Origin: Spongilla lacustris
Lineage: Eukaryota > Porifera > Demospongiae > Spongillida > Spongillidae
Length of the DNA: 64,000 nt
Direction: 5' to 3'
NCBI GenBank assembly: GCA_949361645.1
Contig: OX442436.1
Span: forward strand, 5,447,886-5,511,885
Part shown: piece after piece, positions 45,601 to 54,030 of the stretch
Layout of the letters: each line of letters begins with the position of its first letter
Position numbering within the stretch: the stretch's first letter is position 1
The notes under the pieces: model-generated
Told to the model about the DNA's origin: nothing
Seen by the model: the letters and a program-made list of their open reading frames with translations, nothing else
Databases searched by the model: none
Position numbers and translations under genes: made by a program

Positions 45601-48189
45601 TACTCACAACCTGATTCGTTGAAAAAATAACTTGTGGTTAATAAGTTATGAGCATTTACATCATAACACTTCAAAATTAATATCAAGCGTTTGTATAATG
45701 ACGCGTACGTGTACTGATGTAGATGCTATCTTCTGGTCAAACGCCAGCGTGGATGTATCCCTATAGCCTCGCTAAGACCAGTGCATGACCACGTGCACTA
45801 CATGTGGTTGCGCTCCATTGAACAGACTGAGTGTGCTTTCTATTCCTATTATTTCATGCATACAGTACCCGGGCATGTACAATGGTGGATGGGGGAGGGG
45901 GGGGGGGGGGGGAGGGTTACGGGAGATGTAGGAAGCGTTGCCAATTCTTAGCCCCAATTAATCAGACTCGATGGGACCACGTCATTGCCTAGGCCTACTG
46001 TTGCTGCCGCCATATATAGATTACGGAATTACGGAATTCAGTACGGTCACCTAGCTACACATGTACATGTATATATAGGCCTAGTGGCCCGCCTACATGT
46101 AAGTCCCATCCGTACTGAGGAATTAGATCCGTCGTTTTCACTAAGCAGGGTTGCTTAGCTATAGCTTGACACTTTCGAGTGTATGACACTGGCCGCGCGG
46201 TCCGGTACGTACAATGTACGTGAGTCGTGAGCCAGCGTATCGCCGTGGATATTGTTCCACAGATGGGTCCATCTGATTCTGACAGTCTACATTCTACTAC
46301 TTCAGCTTTCAGAAACCTGCCCTTCCTTCAATTTGAGTTAATTAGCTCACTACTATATCGCCAACGGCAAATGGCGGCTTCACCATACTAGTAACGAGAC
46401 TGTAATACCGGTTTCTGAGCAAGTCAAACCTGTTGTGATTGCGGCAGTAACGCTAATCCGCCTTATCTTGAATCTAGTCAATCACACATCTAAAATAAAG
46501 CACCAAGTGTGCATCATTCTCTTAGAAAGTGGTCATGATCCTTATTTAAGGATGGCCATCCTTAAATAAGGATTCCGGGAGATTAAACATTAAGCAACTA
46601 CCCTATGCACAAAACACACACACCCAATCCCAGTGCACTAAGGTATGGGATTATGCTTAGTGCTTACTAAACTCACCGGCGTGCTTTGGTTCGTGAGATG
46701 TCGTTACTCAAAGCTTAAGGAGCTTCGAAGCTTTAACGGACGTAAAACGTATGTTTAAAAGTTCAATGTGGGGTATCCCAGTACCAAAAGAAACACTCTA
46801 CCTCAGATGCAAGCAACCCACCAGGTTTGAAACTTCATTCACTAGATCTCGTTACTCTAAGAGGACCACTTCACCGTAAGGGGGCTTGTCCAAACGATAT
46901 TTGGAAAAATTAGCGTCATTGTGACGTTAACATATTAAACCCCCCCCCCCCCCCCCCCCCCCCCTTAACGTCATTGAGTTTTTGTATGGAACATTACTCA
47001 ATGTGCAGTGCAGTCTGAATAGACATAACTGCTGCCACTGGAGTCAACGCTGCAGCTAGCTAGATGTTCCGTATTATAAAAACAATACTTGCGGGCGAGC
47101 TTGCGGGCTATAAAAATTTTCTTAGCGTCATAGCCTCCCCCCCCCCCCCCCCCAACGTCACAATGACGCTAATTTTTCCAAAAATCATTTAGACAAGCCC
47201 CCTAACGCGGATAGATCATTGAAACTATAGTATTTTCGTAGATTACGGAGTTGTTTCCTATCCATCTAATTTAATATCCATGGTAAGCCTGCCAAAATAA
47301 TGTGAAGGCACGGATTAGTTGGGCGGAATACGCGAAGGTCGGGCTACGCCCAACTATGCACGGATAGCAACACCCCTATATATGTATGTTCCTAAATCTA
47401 CGGCTTCCAAAATTGTTGGCCCTACACTAGATGGCAAAGAAAACTAAGTCGGTCATTTACACCTGGTTCCACTCTTAGTAAATCCTAAATACACAAGTAC
47501 GTTCCTTGTATTACATAACAAGTATTGTTAAACAAAAACTCACAGCTAGCCGAGGAGTAGGTCGGGCCAATATCTGAACAATAGTTGCAAAAAGCGACGT
47601 ACAAGCGGTACAAGGTCCCATTTTCGTCGACGATATCGCAGCGATAAATGCCTTCAGCCTCACCAAAGGGTCTCACGGGGTAGAGGTCCACTGACGTGGT
47701 CCCCACCAATTGCAACAATACGATACCTGTGAACACTTCTTGATCGGGCAATAATGGCAGCCACACCTTGCCGTCCCTTGAAGGGTAGAGGGTTGTATTG
47801 ATGACAGGAGCACCTGTGGGCCCGTACCACTGCTTCGACACAGCGCTGACGTTTCCGCTCGCGCTCAGCTCGCATCTGAGTGGCGTCGCATAGCAATAGC
47901 CGCAGATCTCGGCACCGTAGCACGGAAGAAATGTGTAAAGCTGGTCGAAGTAGACCAAACTATTGTTAGGCAGCTGAACGTCATAGTTACCTTCCCCATC
48001 GCTCCAAATGAGGCGACCATTTTGTCCTGCAAACAAAATAATAATATTAATAATTCAGCGTACCACGGTACGTACGCAGTATCGTAAATACAAGCATAAA
48101 CCTATTAAACCACCAATAATGGCTTACACACGCTTACCGTCATTAAGGCCGATGCATACGAAAACGCTCAAAACCCCAAGCACCCACAT
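33641..48189 (-). CDS. Ig-FN3 receptor-like gene C, tandem paralogue of B with shortened 3' end
   Basis: Exons: 48138-48189 (signal peptide), 47544-48026 (Ig 1, 161 codons), 44203-44517 (Ig 2, first Cys replaced by Ser), 35588-35824, 35143-35439, 34722-35009, 34088-34360, 33739-34029 (five FN3, same lengths as in B). All joins are phase 1. After exon 8 the third Ig exon and most of the tail are deleted. A potential acceptor (GACTCAG) at 33658 would add DRPG and a stop at 33641, giving a 750-residue product; this last exon is inferred. Remains of B's final codons (FDDLECKK) lie at 33600-33635, out of use. Intron 3 is 9.4 kb... measured from 35824 to 44203 it is about 8.4 kb, and holds a Ty3/gypsy insertion. 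No membrane helix is seen. Confidence 0.7.
36990..37305 (+). pseudogene. Possible retrotransposon gag relic
   Basis: The frame contains WNGWADNYKLLQLESSPGC, then YTSAVAALRTHLDSGGRKW. The WxDxxKxxxL...L...S(Y/F)xxAVxALRxxL pattern recalls capsid helices of Ty3/gypsy gag proteins. There is no zinc knuckle, protease or LTR nearby, and it lies inside intron 3 of gene C. Weak call. Confidence 0.3.
38041..38128 (-). pseudogene. Left half of a decayed Ig exon-3 copy, split by the LTR element
   Basis: The words around CAGGATTAACCCCCAGTATGC and CCACAAGTATCTTGTAAGG match the donor side of Ig exon 3 in genes B (18230-18270) and C (44160-44210). The Ty3/gypsy element cuts it at TAAGG, the last exon bases. 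Upstream flank 37897-38040 also matches 43715-43900 and 24265-24430. Confidence 0.7.
38129..38382 (+). repeat. 5' LTR
   Basis: 254 bp with TG...CA ends. Contains GCATGCGCAGT and TTTGGGTAATACTTAAGG. Promoter elements were not resolved with confidence. Confidence 0.93.
38408..42430 (+). CDS. Gag-Pol polyprotein of the Ty3/gypsy element, 1340 aa, intact
   Basis: A single frame from ATG 38408, 25 nt after the LTR. Order: capsid-like region (1-190); two zinc knuckles near 198-232 (CYRCRGRHKASDC, CFCCGEKGHLARAC); aspartic protease near 290-305 (VDTGAAASVIS); reverse transcriptase about 430-640 (HAYMQLAL, FGISSAPAIFQ, YIDD near 575); RNase H about 715-840 (SCDASPYGIG, EKEGLAVIYG, YSDHKPLQ); integrase about 940-1150 with HEGHPG...CGACQ zinc site and D, D, E in HIDFAGPF, SDNGTAF and GLAERAV; then a GPY/F-like module (WIPGRVIANRGPLS) and an acidic/Pro tail. 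No envelope gene. All catalytic residues I could check are present, so it is likely functional. Gag and Pol share one frame without a shift. Confidence 0.92.
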   Translation: MAGLLGAVGPFERDTDDWTAYCERLQQFFVANEIKEDGKKRAVLLSVCGTASYQLIRSLVAPSKPTDKSVDEIMKLVKDHLTPQPSSIVQRFKFNSRSQQDTETVSQFVAELKKLSEHCEFGDSLDNMLRDRLVCGLRDVKVQRRLLAEGKLTFAKAFELAQVAELTDKNVADLQRPQTPEAVHAVKRSGSPPQNLCYRCRGRHKASDCKFKGVECFCCGEKGHLARACRKKVSTGSRLPRRGEAAHQLQSSDLVQEEEDVQGPKQTYNLFKLGAREPLTVVVRVDDATLEMEVDTGAAASVISKETYERLWRCSTKPTLKPSNMLLRTYTGERLKICGVISLEVKYKDRKARLDLLVVAGDGPSLMGRDWLGELIPDLAILHSSADDNLQSLLRKYSELFKEELGLVKGLTVKLQVDVKAQPQFYKPRTVPYALRSRVEEELARLEREGILEPVTHSEWAAPVVPIVKQDGSVRLCGDYKLTINRAAVVERYPLPRIEDMLSCLAKGKVFTKLDLSHAYMQLALDPESKRYVTISTQKGLFQYTRLPFGISSAPAIFQRTMERILHGIPNTIAYIDDILVTGASDKEHLETLEKVLSKLEESGMRLKRSKCVFMVPSVEYLGHHISAEGIRPTEDKKKAILEAPAPQNVSQLRSFLGLINFYGKFLRNLADTLAPLYKLLQKKEKWQWGPSQERAFKEAKAQLTSPCLLAHFDPGEKLILSCDASPYGIGAVLSHQFEDGVEKPIAYASRSLAPAEKKYSHIEKEGLAVIYGVKRFHQYLWGRPFTVYSDHKPLQYLFSESRPVPVMASGRIMRWALTLSAYEYRIVYRSAGKQGNADGLSRLPVEEAPEVVPLPGDLVLMMEALADTDSPVTVTTIRSATARDNVLSKVRELIIKGWPAGKVLGQEFEQYSRKAMELSVQDGCVLWGSRVVIPLALRPAVIQMLHEGHPGTSRMKALARGVVWWPGMDVELESKVKTCGACQANRKSPPQAPLHPWEWPSKPWSRLHIDFAGPFLGRIFLIVVDAHSKWLEVTPVSSTSSQQVVRVLRNLFSTHGLPDVIVSDNGTAFTSVEFETFMKRNGIRHVRCAPYHPSSNGLAERAVQTFKEAMKKTKGDIDVRIARFLFQYRITPHATTGQSPAFLLLRRQPRSALDLMVPDVGSRVQKSQERQKVNHDQGVKVRLFSVGDAVFVKNFSGSPKWIPGRVIANRGPLSLVIQLDNGSKVNRHVDHVRVREQEGDNAGEEDDADGDILPPPESAEPDPEVPADRQELRPQPPVMEEVPIPTAGGAAPALRRSTRTHHPPERYGWNLRRKECSNWLIIEHATGHGACAVTSLGNT
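42356..42609 (+). repeat. 3' LTR
   Basis: Identical to the 5' LTR by direct reading. The gag-pol frame overlaps it and stops at 42430. Confidence 0.93.
42610..42740 (-). pseudogene. Right half of the decayed Ig exon-3 copy
   Basis: Reading on from the LTR, TTAGCGACAAGGTGAAAGAA, ACACAAGATGGTAACTGCAG and GGTGTACACATCTTTCCTGT match the exon 3 text of genes B (18270-18370) and C (44210-44310), with many changes and small deletions. It is out of frame and not usable as an exon. Confidence 0.7.
42978..43347 (+). CDS. Unrecognised coiled-coil-like open frame
   Basis: About 122 codons from ATG 42978: MDRRKEALEVRQNVERCTQK, continuing rich in Glu/Lys/Leu with heptad-like spacing (EAALKYELVNLKNKLLKASS), then an acidic end. 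It lies in intron 3 of gene C on the opposite strand, right of the LTR element. A possible acceptor (TCTGCAG) precedes the ATG by a few bases, so it may be one exon of something larger or a relic. No family assigned. Confidence 0.3.
43600..44100. repeat. Segmental duplicate block shared with 24165-24545 and 37895-38060
   Basis: Words such as GATCATGACCAAAGTCACTG, GGGCACTAGGGATCACTTAG and CCAGATCAAGCCACACCCAC occur in order at all three places. Within this copy the GGGATCACTTA...GGATTCTGAA segment is itself doubled in tandem (about 43758-43830 and 43860-43930). It lies next to Ig exon 3, so the copies mark past duplications of the gene cluster. Confidence 0.75.
44203..44517 (-). CDS. Gene C exon 3, second Ig domain lacking its first cysteine
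   Basis: 315 nt, phase 1-1, acceptor CCCAAG, donor GTACTT. It reads QLSSNSTYFPATTVQWTYNG where gene B has QLSCTSTYSPATTVQWTYNG, so the B-strand Cys is Ser. GVYTCTVTTLCAPAC is kept. Three codons are missing in the mid-domain relative to B (STYLVV for STYNNVLVV). Confidence 0.75.
45033..46730. repeat. Three tandem copies of a 95-135 bp unit, the last split off by an insertion
   Basis: AACTACCCTAT...GCACTAAGGTATGGGATTAT...TGTCGTTACTCAAAGCTTAA occurs at about 45040-45170, 45174-45270 and 46590-46725. Between copies 2 and 3 lies the 45271-46589 element. Confidence 0.85.
45271..46589. mobile_element. TTAA-target inverted-repeat element, 1319 bp
   Basis: Termini TGTTTAATCTCC and GGAGATTAAACA are exact inverses, flanked by TTAA on both sides (45267-45270, 46590-46593). 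The uninterrupted junction AAAGCTTAAGCAACTACCC at 45166-45184 in the neighbouring tandem copy shows the empty site. TTAA targeting is typical of piggyBac- and Kolobok-type elements. No transposase was seen, so it is non-autonomous. ATCCTTATTTAAGGAT hairpin pairs occur near both ends (45290-45328, 46539-46573) and at 45479-45517. A G run lies at 45897-45912. Confidence 0.8.
46880..47202. mobile_element. 323-bp MITE with TAA target duplication
   Basis: GGGGGCTTGTCCAAAC at the left and its near inverse (GACAAGCCCCC) at the right. The arms extend about 50 bp (GGAAAAATTAGCGTCATTGT). TAA flanks both ends (46877-46879, 47203-47205), as in PIF/Harbinger-type elements. C homopolymers lie at about 46939-46964 and 47136-47153. 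Confidence 0.8.
47544..48189 (-). CDS. Gene C exons 1-2: signal peptide and first Ig domain
   Basis: Exon 1 (48138-48189) encodes MWVLGVLSVFVCIGLND. Exon 2 (47544-48026) encodes GQNGRLIWSDGEGNYDVQLP, TPLRCELSASGNVSAVSKQW, YGPTGAPVINTT and GIYRCDIVDENGTLYRLYVA. It is close to gene A exon 2 over most of its length and distant from gene B in the first half. Donor GTGAGT and acceptor TTTGTCC-inverse (GGACAAA start after CTGCAG-type site) match the other copies. Confidence 0.8.
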
Positions 48190-48263
48190 GGTATACCCCC
48201 GGTACATAAGAAGATGTACCGAATACCGGTACCCGAACCGGTAGTATTTTTATGTATCACTAT

Positions 48264-48345
48264 TCTCGTACCCAGACCCAATGTACGTAGCGCTACAGAT
48301 GACATCACGTGATGTCATTACGTACATTTGGGTCTTGGTACGAGA
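48264..48345. mobile_element. 82-bp hairpin element
   Basis: TCTCGTACCCAGACCCAATG is mirrored by CATTTGGGTCTTGGTACGAGA (inverse, one bulge). The core GATGACATCACGTGATGTCAT is itself palindromic. It lies about 75 bp upstream of gene C exon 1, in the putative promoter. Confidence 0.75.
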
Positions 48346-48570
48346 CTTGGTTATCACTACCCCTATTATTTCATATCAAATGTACAATGTTGGTTTTTAG
48401 GTGGAGCTTGTGCTCTGAACTGCAACTCGTACATATTTATTACGTCATGGCACGTAGGCGCCATTATTAAACCGACCACGCGAAATTACGAAATGTTATC
48501 TATTACGTGATTTACGTCGCATCAGTCAGCAGAAAACCAGTACGACAGCTGGCCCGCTGTACATAAAACG

Positions 48571-48837
48571 TAGTTGGGCGTAGCCCGACCTTCGCGTTTT
48601 GGCGGAAGGTCGGGTACCAAACCCGCACAGTTTTTGTACAAGCTGCAACGGGGATTGCAGTCCAATCAGAATGCAGGAGCCCAATAAATACATTCTGCGG
48701 CAGCTGGTAGTCAAGTCAATCTGATTTAGACATCCTTTACACAATCATTCATTAATACCGATTGTATAACACGCCGAAATTCATTTGCGGGTTTGGTACC
48801 CGACCTTCCGCAATACGCGAAGGTCGGGCTACGCTAC
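48571..48837. mobile_element. Approx. 265-bp inverted-repeat element
   Basis: GTAGCCCGACCTTCGCG, then GGAAGGTCGGGTACCAAACC at the left recur inverted at 48785-48836. Each arm also contains an internal CCGACCTTC/GAAGGTCGG hairpin. A solo hairpin of the same family (GTTGGGC...GCCCAAC) is at 47318-47356. Confidence 0.7.
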
Positions 48838-48839
48838 AT

Positions 48840-49970
48840 TAAACGCACGGCAGCACGCGTATACCCGCTGTATCGTATCACAGGAAAAAGTTATAAACGT
48901 CCAGCCTGGATTTTGTTTGGCTGGTTTTTAACAAAACCCCATCCTAATAGCGTAAAAACCATCCCATGTTGAAGGATGAATATCTCAACTTGACAGTGGC
49001 GTATCCAGAGAGGGTGCTCCGGGTGCTTGAGCACCCCCCTCGGCCCACGGGTGTTTCATTGCATTGAAAAGATGGACATTAGGCCTCGTCCCCATACTTG
49101 GCGATAGAAGATTTAATGGAGACCTCATTATAGCATAGCATTGGAATGTGGGCTCTCTTGTACAATCCGTTTAAGGTAAGCTTTATACACATGAAAATAT
49201 GGGTTAAGCATCCTTCGAGGATTACAGACATACCAACGTTATGGTATTTGTGTGCACGTACGCCACGATATCGAGCCTGGACTGATAGCGCTCCATTTGG
49301 AGTTATTATCTTTTATTTCTTTTTTTTGCCTGACAAGTGATCTATAAACTTATACGAGAGTATACAACAGTGTTACCTCTACGTATTCTTACTATCTCTG
49401 TTGTTAGACACATTTTCTGTGAGACGTACGAAGGCTCTGAATATGGCAGTTATTGTTTACATGGCGGACCGCTTCATTGATTCACGGATGAATCTACCGG
49501 TATTCAGCGTACTATCGTAACATTAAATGAAATCAATGCCATGAGTATATCTTAACACGGTTCAGTTCTAGTCTTCGCGCATTCTTTTTATCGTTCTTAT
49601 TGGCATTAAGAGTACTGTAAGACACACACTCAGGTGACGCTCTTGCATGATGCATTTTAGCCACTGCACTTTGTTTGCCATACAGCCATACGTCCTGGTC
49701 CTATACAACTTGTTTGAAATGGGCATGTATGGCTTCAGTGCCTTGTTCTCCCATTAGTCCAAGTCCAGCATTGTATGTACTCATCCACTCGATGATGTGC
49801 ATTTCCAGTATATGCATTTTAATTGTCCTCTTTGTTCCAGGTAAAGCAAAGTCGGAGTAGCTAAAAAAAAATTCTTGTATTGCAAAAATTTTTTGGGCCT
49901 TTGTCACTCACACTAAAGTCAGTGGCTGTGAAAGATGAGAAATGCCATAGCCAGCAGGCCTTAAATTGCC
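48840..49970. other. No recognised gene
   Basis: AT-rich sequence with short frames only. AGTGGCGTATCCAGAGAGGG near 48998 resembles a decayed repeat end. Confidence 0.3.
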
Positions 49971-49979
49971 TACTGGACC

Positions 49980-50255
49980 ATGTATGCTCTACAGGCCTTG
50001 CCTACTAGGTGTGTACTATGCTGGGTTGTTGCTTTGCAGGCCAAGTGCCTACTTGGTGTGTGCTCTGTAGGCCTTGGCTACTGGGTGTGTGCTCTGAAGG
50101 CCTTTCCTACTAGGTGTGTGCTCTGCAGGCCTTGGCTACTAGGTGTGTGCTCTGAAGGCCTTGCCTACTAGGTGTGTGTTCTGAAGGCCTTGGCTACTTG
50201 ATGTGTGCTCTGAAGGCCTAGCCTACTGGGTGTGTGCTCTGAAGGCCCAGCCTAC
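49980..50255. repeat. Approx. 29-bp minisatellite
   Basis: Nine or so units of CTACTAGGTGTGTGCTCTGA plus AGGCCTTGC. The array resumes at about 50730-50790 after the G-rich insertion. Confidence 0.85.
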
Positions 50256-50728
50256 TGGCATGGGCACCCCCAGCTTTTCTGGAAGGGGGTGGGGGGGGGG
50301 GGGCCAGGATAGGGCAAGGGAGTGCCATTTGACAGCCGCGAATACGTTCGGCTGATTCAACCAGTGGAAAAAGGGGGGGAGGGGGGGGGGGGGGGTACTG
50401 TCTGCTTTGGCGCGGGGGGGGGGGGGGGGGGGGGGAGTGGTGGGGGTGCTGATGCTGTCCCCTTTCAGCCCATTCAATCAATCAGTGGGGGGGGGGGTTC
50501 TGTCCCCTTTCGGCTCATTCAATCAGTGGGGGGGGGGGGGGGGGTGCTGTCCCCTTTCAGCTCATTCAATCAGTGGGGGGGGGGGGAGGTGCTGTCCCCT
50601 TTCGGCCCATTCAATCAGTGGGGGGGGGGGGGCATATATGTTAACTTTTATTACAAGGGCGCCATTCAGTCCCAAAGGGGGGGGGGGGGGGCCATGGCCC
50701 CCCTGCCCCCACTCTGGGGACGCCCATG
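50256..50728. repeat. G-rich minisatellite, probable insertion inside the 29-bp array
   Basis: Units of TTCAATCAGTGGGG plus G runs of 9-21 and GCTGTCCCCTTTC. The ends CATGGGCACCCCCAGC and CTCTGGGGACGCCCATG are near-inverse, suggesting an inserted inverted-repeat element. Gly-rich frames across it are artefacts. Confidence 0.75.
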
Positions 50729-51300
50729 ACTGGCTCTGCAGGCCTTACCTACTTGGTGGGTGCTCTGCAGGTGCTCTGCAAGCCTTGCCTATGGTGCTAA
50801 TGTAGGGTCCTTTTTACCACACATGATCTTTGGAGGTGCAATGGTCTTTATATGAAGGAGCAAAGCACTTAACGTGACGCCTGGTGGTCACCCTGGTGTT
50901 CTTGCCAGTTTTAAGTGGATCCATGAGTGTACACATGTATGGTTTAAACATGTATGTGCATGTACGGTATTTGTGTATGTGCATATATGATTAACCCTAT
51001 GAGGTCATGTGAATATGTTTACCTTGCATGTGCATGTACTGGGACAGTGTAGGGACCAATTGTTTAGCTTTACGATTTTCAGTTTGAAAACATGTCCTGA
51101 GCTCCACTAAAAAGGTAGCACTGCTATATGTTGTCTCTTGATGACCAGCAGAGGTTTTTTATCATCTGTCTCCACATACGCTGCATAAAAGGTGTTCTTT
51201 GGCATTGCGGAATATCCATTGCTGTAACTGTTCATTCACGTGACTTCAATTATTCATGACTAAACAAACTAAAAGTAACCGTTTTGTTCTCTCACCAGAA

Positions 51301-51500
51301 NNNNNNNNNNNNNNNNNNNNNNNNNNNNNNNNNNNNNNNNNNNNNNNNNNNNNNNNNNNNNNNNNNNNNNNNNNNNNNNNNNNNNNNNNNNNNNNNNNNN
51401 NNNNNNNNNNNNNNNNNNNNNNNNNNNNNNNNNNNNNNNNNNNNNNNNNNNNNNNNNNNNNNNNNNNNNNNNNNNNNNNNNNNNNNNNNNNNNNNNNNNN
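51301..51500. other. Assembly gap, 200 N
   Basis: A run of 200 undetermined bases, a scaffold gap of probably nominal size. Confidence 1.
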
Positions 51501-52590
51501 ATCTAACATCTAAAAATTAGATCGAGGGGTTTTTAACCTTAGTGGTGATTCTGGTAGCCTTTGTGTACATATCGCTCAGCGCCATGCGATCATGCTATCA
51601 CCATAGAAACGGGATAACGGTTACATAATAATATAACGCTATTTTAGATCAAGAAAAAGTTCTGTCCAATGAAAAGGAGGGTCCCCAGAGTGCATCCAGA
51701 CATGAAGAAGCCCTTATGCATCTGTTGAAGCCTTTGTGATATTTCTTGCCCTCCTTTTGGTACGTTCGATCAAGACCACGGCCAGGCTAGCCGCGCTTGT
51801 TATTATCTGGTAGAGGCAAGTGATAGCAGGCCTTAGTAATGCAAAAAAAAAAAAAAAAAAAAAAAGCTCTCTCGTACCACTTTGACTTAGTACAAGTGTG
51901 ATAAGTCAAGGTAACTGGCTCCATTTTTAACTTAACACTTCCCAAGGCTTAGAGTTTCCGGGGTGAAACTTTGATTTCTACAATGATTCACTTTCGGGAA
52001 GAAAAGCAAACATTATTAACCTACATCAGCTACATGTAAGTTATACCAGCGTACAAAATCCGAAGTTGATGAAAGAGTGCGCCTAATAAGCAAAGCATAG
52101 CTCATACTTTTTGTGGTTTTATCACCCCAGAATTTATATATTTAGATTGCCTTTGAAGTAATCAATTTCTAAATAGTGTGTGGAAAGGCTATTGCCTGGC
52201 CACCCCGACCTTAAATGAACCTTCGCTCTTTCCGTCACGGCTGTTACAATTGGACAAAAAGGGTCATAATTAGAGCACAGGAAAAAGATTTACGGTTCAA
52301 CAACCGTTTTCCCTTTACAAGCTCATTAAAGTTTCAACTTAAGGTTTCCGCAGCCAATCGATCTAATGCGAATGAAATTGCAACAAACGGTAACTAGAAC
52401 TAGTCCTCTTATTAGATTTAGCCTCACGCATCCATTAGCCTCGAGTGGCGCACTGCATTTTGTTCCGCGCATAAGATGGTACTTTTTAGGCGGGAAAAAT
52501 AGCATAAAATCACGACTGTGTAGCTTTTTTTCCGCCCTTATAAGTGCTGTCGGTAAAAAAACAGCTTATAGTGGTATCTTTGCCAGGTAA
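51501..52590. other. No recognised gene; A tract at 51843-51865
   Basis: Contains a 23-A homopolymer. A 60-codon frame at 52215-52397 is unrecognised. A good donor (TTTGCCAG before GTAAGA) lies at 52586. Confidence 0.35.
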
Positions 52591-52594
52591 GAAT

Positions 52595-52960
52595 ATGTTT
52601 TCAGTCCGTGGTGCCGCGTCTCCTACGCCCTGCTGTAATTATTTGAACACACATACCCAAATTATGAATAACACGCACCACAAGAATGGAAGTGCAGCCC
52701 TAGATGATCTGTGCCGAGCGTGGGGGTGCATATTGCATAGAGGGATCAAAGCAAAGGGGAGAGCAGTAAAACCAGAGCCACCATACAGCTGTATCTCCTA
52801 TGCTGACAAGTTTCTGGTGGCTTTTAACATCAACGTTCTTGTTGATACACCTGAGATCCACCCCCAAATGTGCACCTTGTGCTTAACTAAAGCTCTTCTA
52901 GTGGCAAAAGAGCTGAAGAATCACTTCAAGTGCTATGTTCAGTTATACATGCACTTGTAA
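52595..52960 (+). CDS. Zinc-binding-like coding piece resembling the RAG1 N-terminal / N-RAG-TP region
   Basis: 121 codons from ATG 52595 to TAA. The core reads LDDLCRAWGCILHRG, about 28 residues, KFLVAFNINVLVDTPEIHPQ, then MCTLCLTKALLVAKE. The pattern CRxxG...F.I.V..D...IHP..C..C is the one I know from the RAG1 N-terminal domain and from transposon-linked N-RAG-TP proteins of invertebrates. The first Cys pair is unusual here (Cys-x4-Cys). No RAG1 catalytic core is nearby, so this is at most a lone N-terminal exon or relic. The upstream boundary is uncertain, and the minisatellite starting at 53059 limits what follows. Confidence 0.4.
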   Translation: MFSVRGAASPTPCCNYLNTHTQIMNNTHHKNGSAALDDLCRAWGCILHRGIKAKGRAVKPEPPYSCISYADKFLVAFNINVLVDTPEIHPQMCTLCLTKALLVAKELKNHFKCYVQLYMHL

Positions 52961-53058
52961 GGTATGCAAATGGTTTCTTTTTTTAAAGTATCCCTCACTC
53001 TATGCAACTTCATATGGGTACAGCAACAGATGGCGCAGCTCACCACAGACCATCATAA

Positions 53059-54030
53059 GCATTGGATGGGTGTACATGGGGGGCATTGGATGGGTGTATA
53101 TAGAGGGGGCATTGGATGGGTGTACATGCGGGCATTGGATGGGTGTACATGGGGGGCATTGGATGGGTGTACATAGAGGGGGCATTGGATGGGTGTACAA
53201 GGGGGCATTGGATGGGTGTACATGGGGACATTGGATGGGTGTACATGGAGGGTATGTGTGCATGGGGGGCATTGGATGGTGTACATGGGGGCATTGGATG
53301 GGTGTACAAGGGGGCATTGGATGGGTGTACATGGGGGCATTGGATGGGTGTACATGGAGGGCATTGGATGGGTGTACATGGGGGACATTGAATGGGTGTA
53401 CATGGTGGGTGTACATGGGGGACATTGGATGGGTGTACATGGAGGGTATGTGTGCATGGGGGGCATTGGATGGTGTACATGGGGGACATTGGATGGGTGT
53501 ACATGGAGGGTATGTGTGCATGGGGGGCATTGGATGGTGTACATGGGGACATTGGATGGGTGTACATGGGGGACATTGGATGGGTGTACAAGGGGGACAT
53601 TGAATGGGTATACATGGTGGGTGTACATGGTGGGTGTACATGGGGACATTGGATGGGTGTGCATGGAGGCTATTGGATGGGTGTGTGTGCAAGGGGGGGC
53701 ATCATGCAGATGGGTGTACATGGGGGACATAAATATCCCTCACTCTATGCAATGGGGCATTGGACGGGTGTACATGGGGACATTGAATGGGTGTACATGG
53801 TGGGTGTACATGGGGGACATTGGATGGGTGTACATGGAGGCATTGGATGGGTGTACATGGGGACATTGGATGGGTGTACATGGGGACATTGGATGGGTGT
53901 ACATGGAGGGGGCATTGGATGGGTGTACATGGGGGCATTGGATGTGTGTACATGACCCATGTGGGGCATTTGATGGGTGTGTGTGATGGGGGACATTGGA
54001 TGGGTGTGCATGGGGGACATTGGATGAGTG
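53059..54030. repeat. Approx. 24-bp minisatellite
   Basis: About 38 units of GGGCATTGGATGGGTGTACA plus TGG, with variants (GACATTGAATGG, GTATGTGTGCATGG) arranged in higher-order blocks. A copy of CCCTCACTCTATGCAA occurs both just before the array and inside it (53732). Long Gly/Trp/Val and His/Pro/Thr frames on both strands are artefacts. Confidence 0.95.

Larger units (their letters stand above)
44959..47283. mobile_element. 2.3-kb inverted-repeat element, host of nested insertions
   Basis: The left end CCATGGATATTAAATTAG and about 25 further bases recur inverted at 47242-47283. TAAG flanks both ends (44955-44958 and 47284-47287), a possible 4-bp duplication. No coding region was recognised. 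It contains tandem repeats and two further elements. It sits in intron 2 of gene C. Confidence 0.65.

Noticed and set aside
50218..50805. Gly-rich and Pro-rich frames
   Set aside because: They come from G homopolymers and change with the frame.
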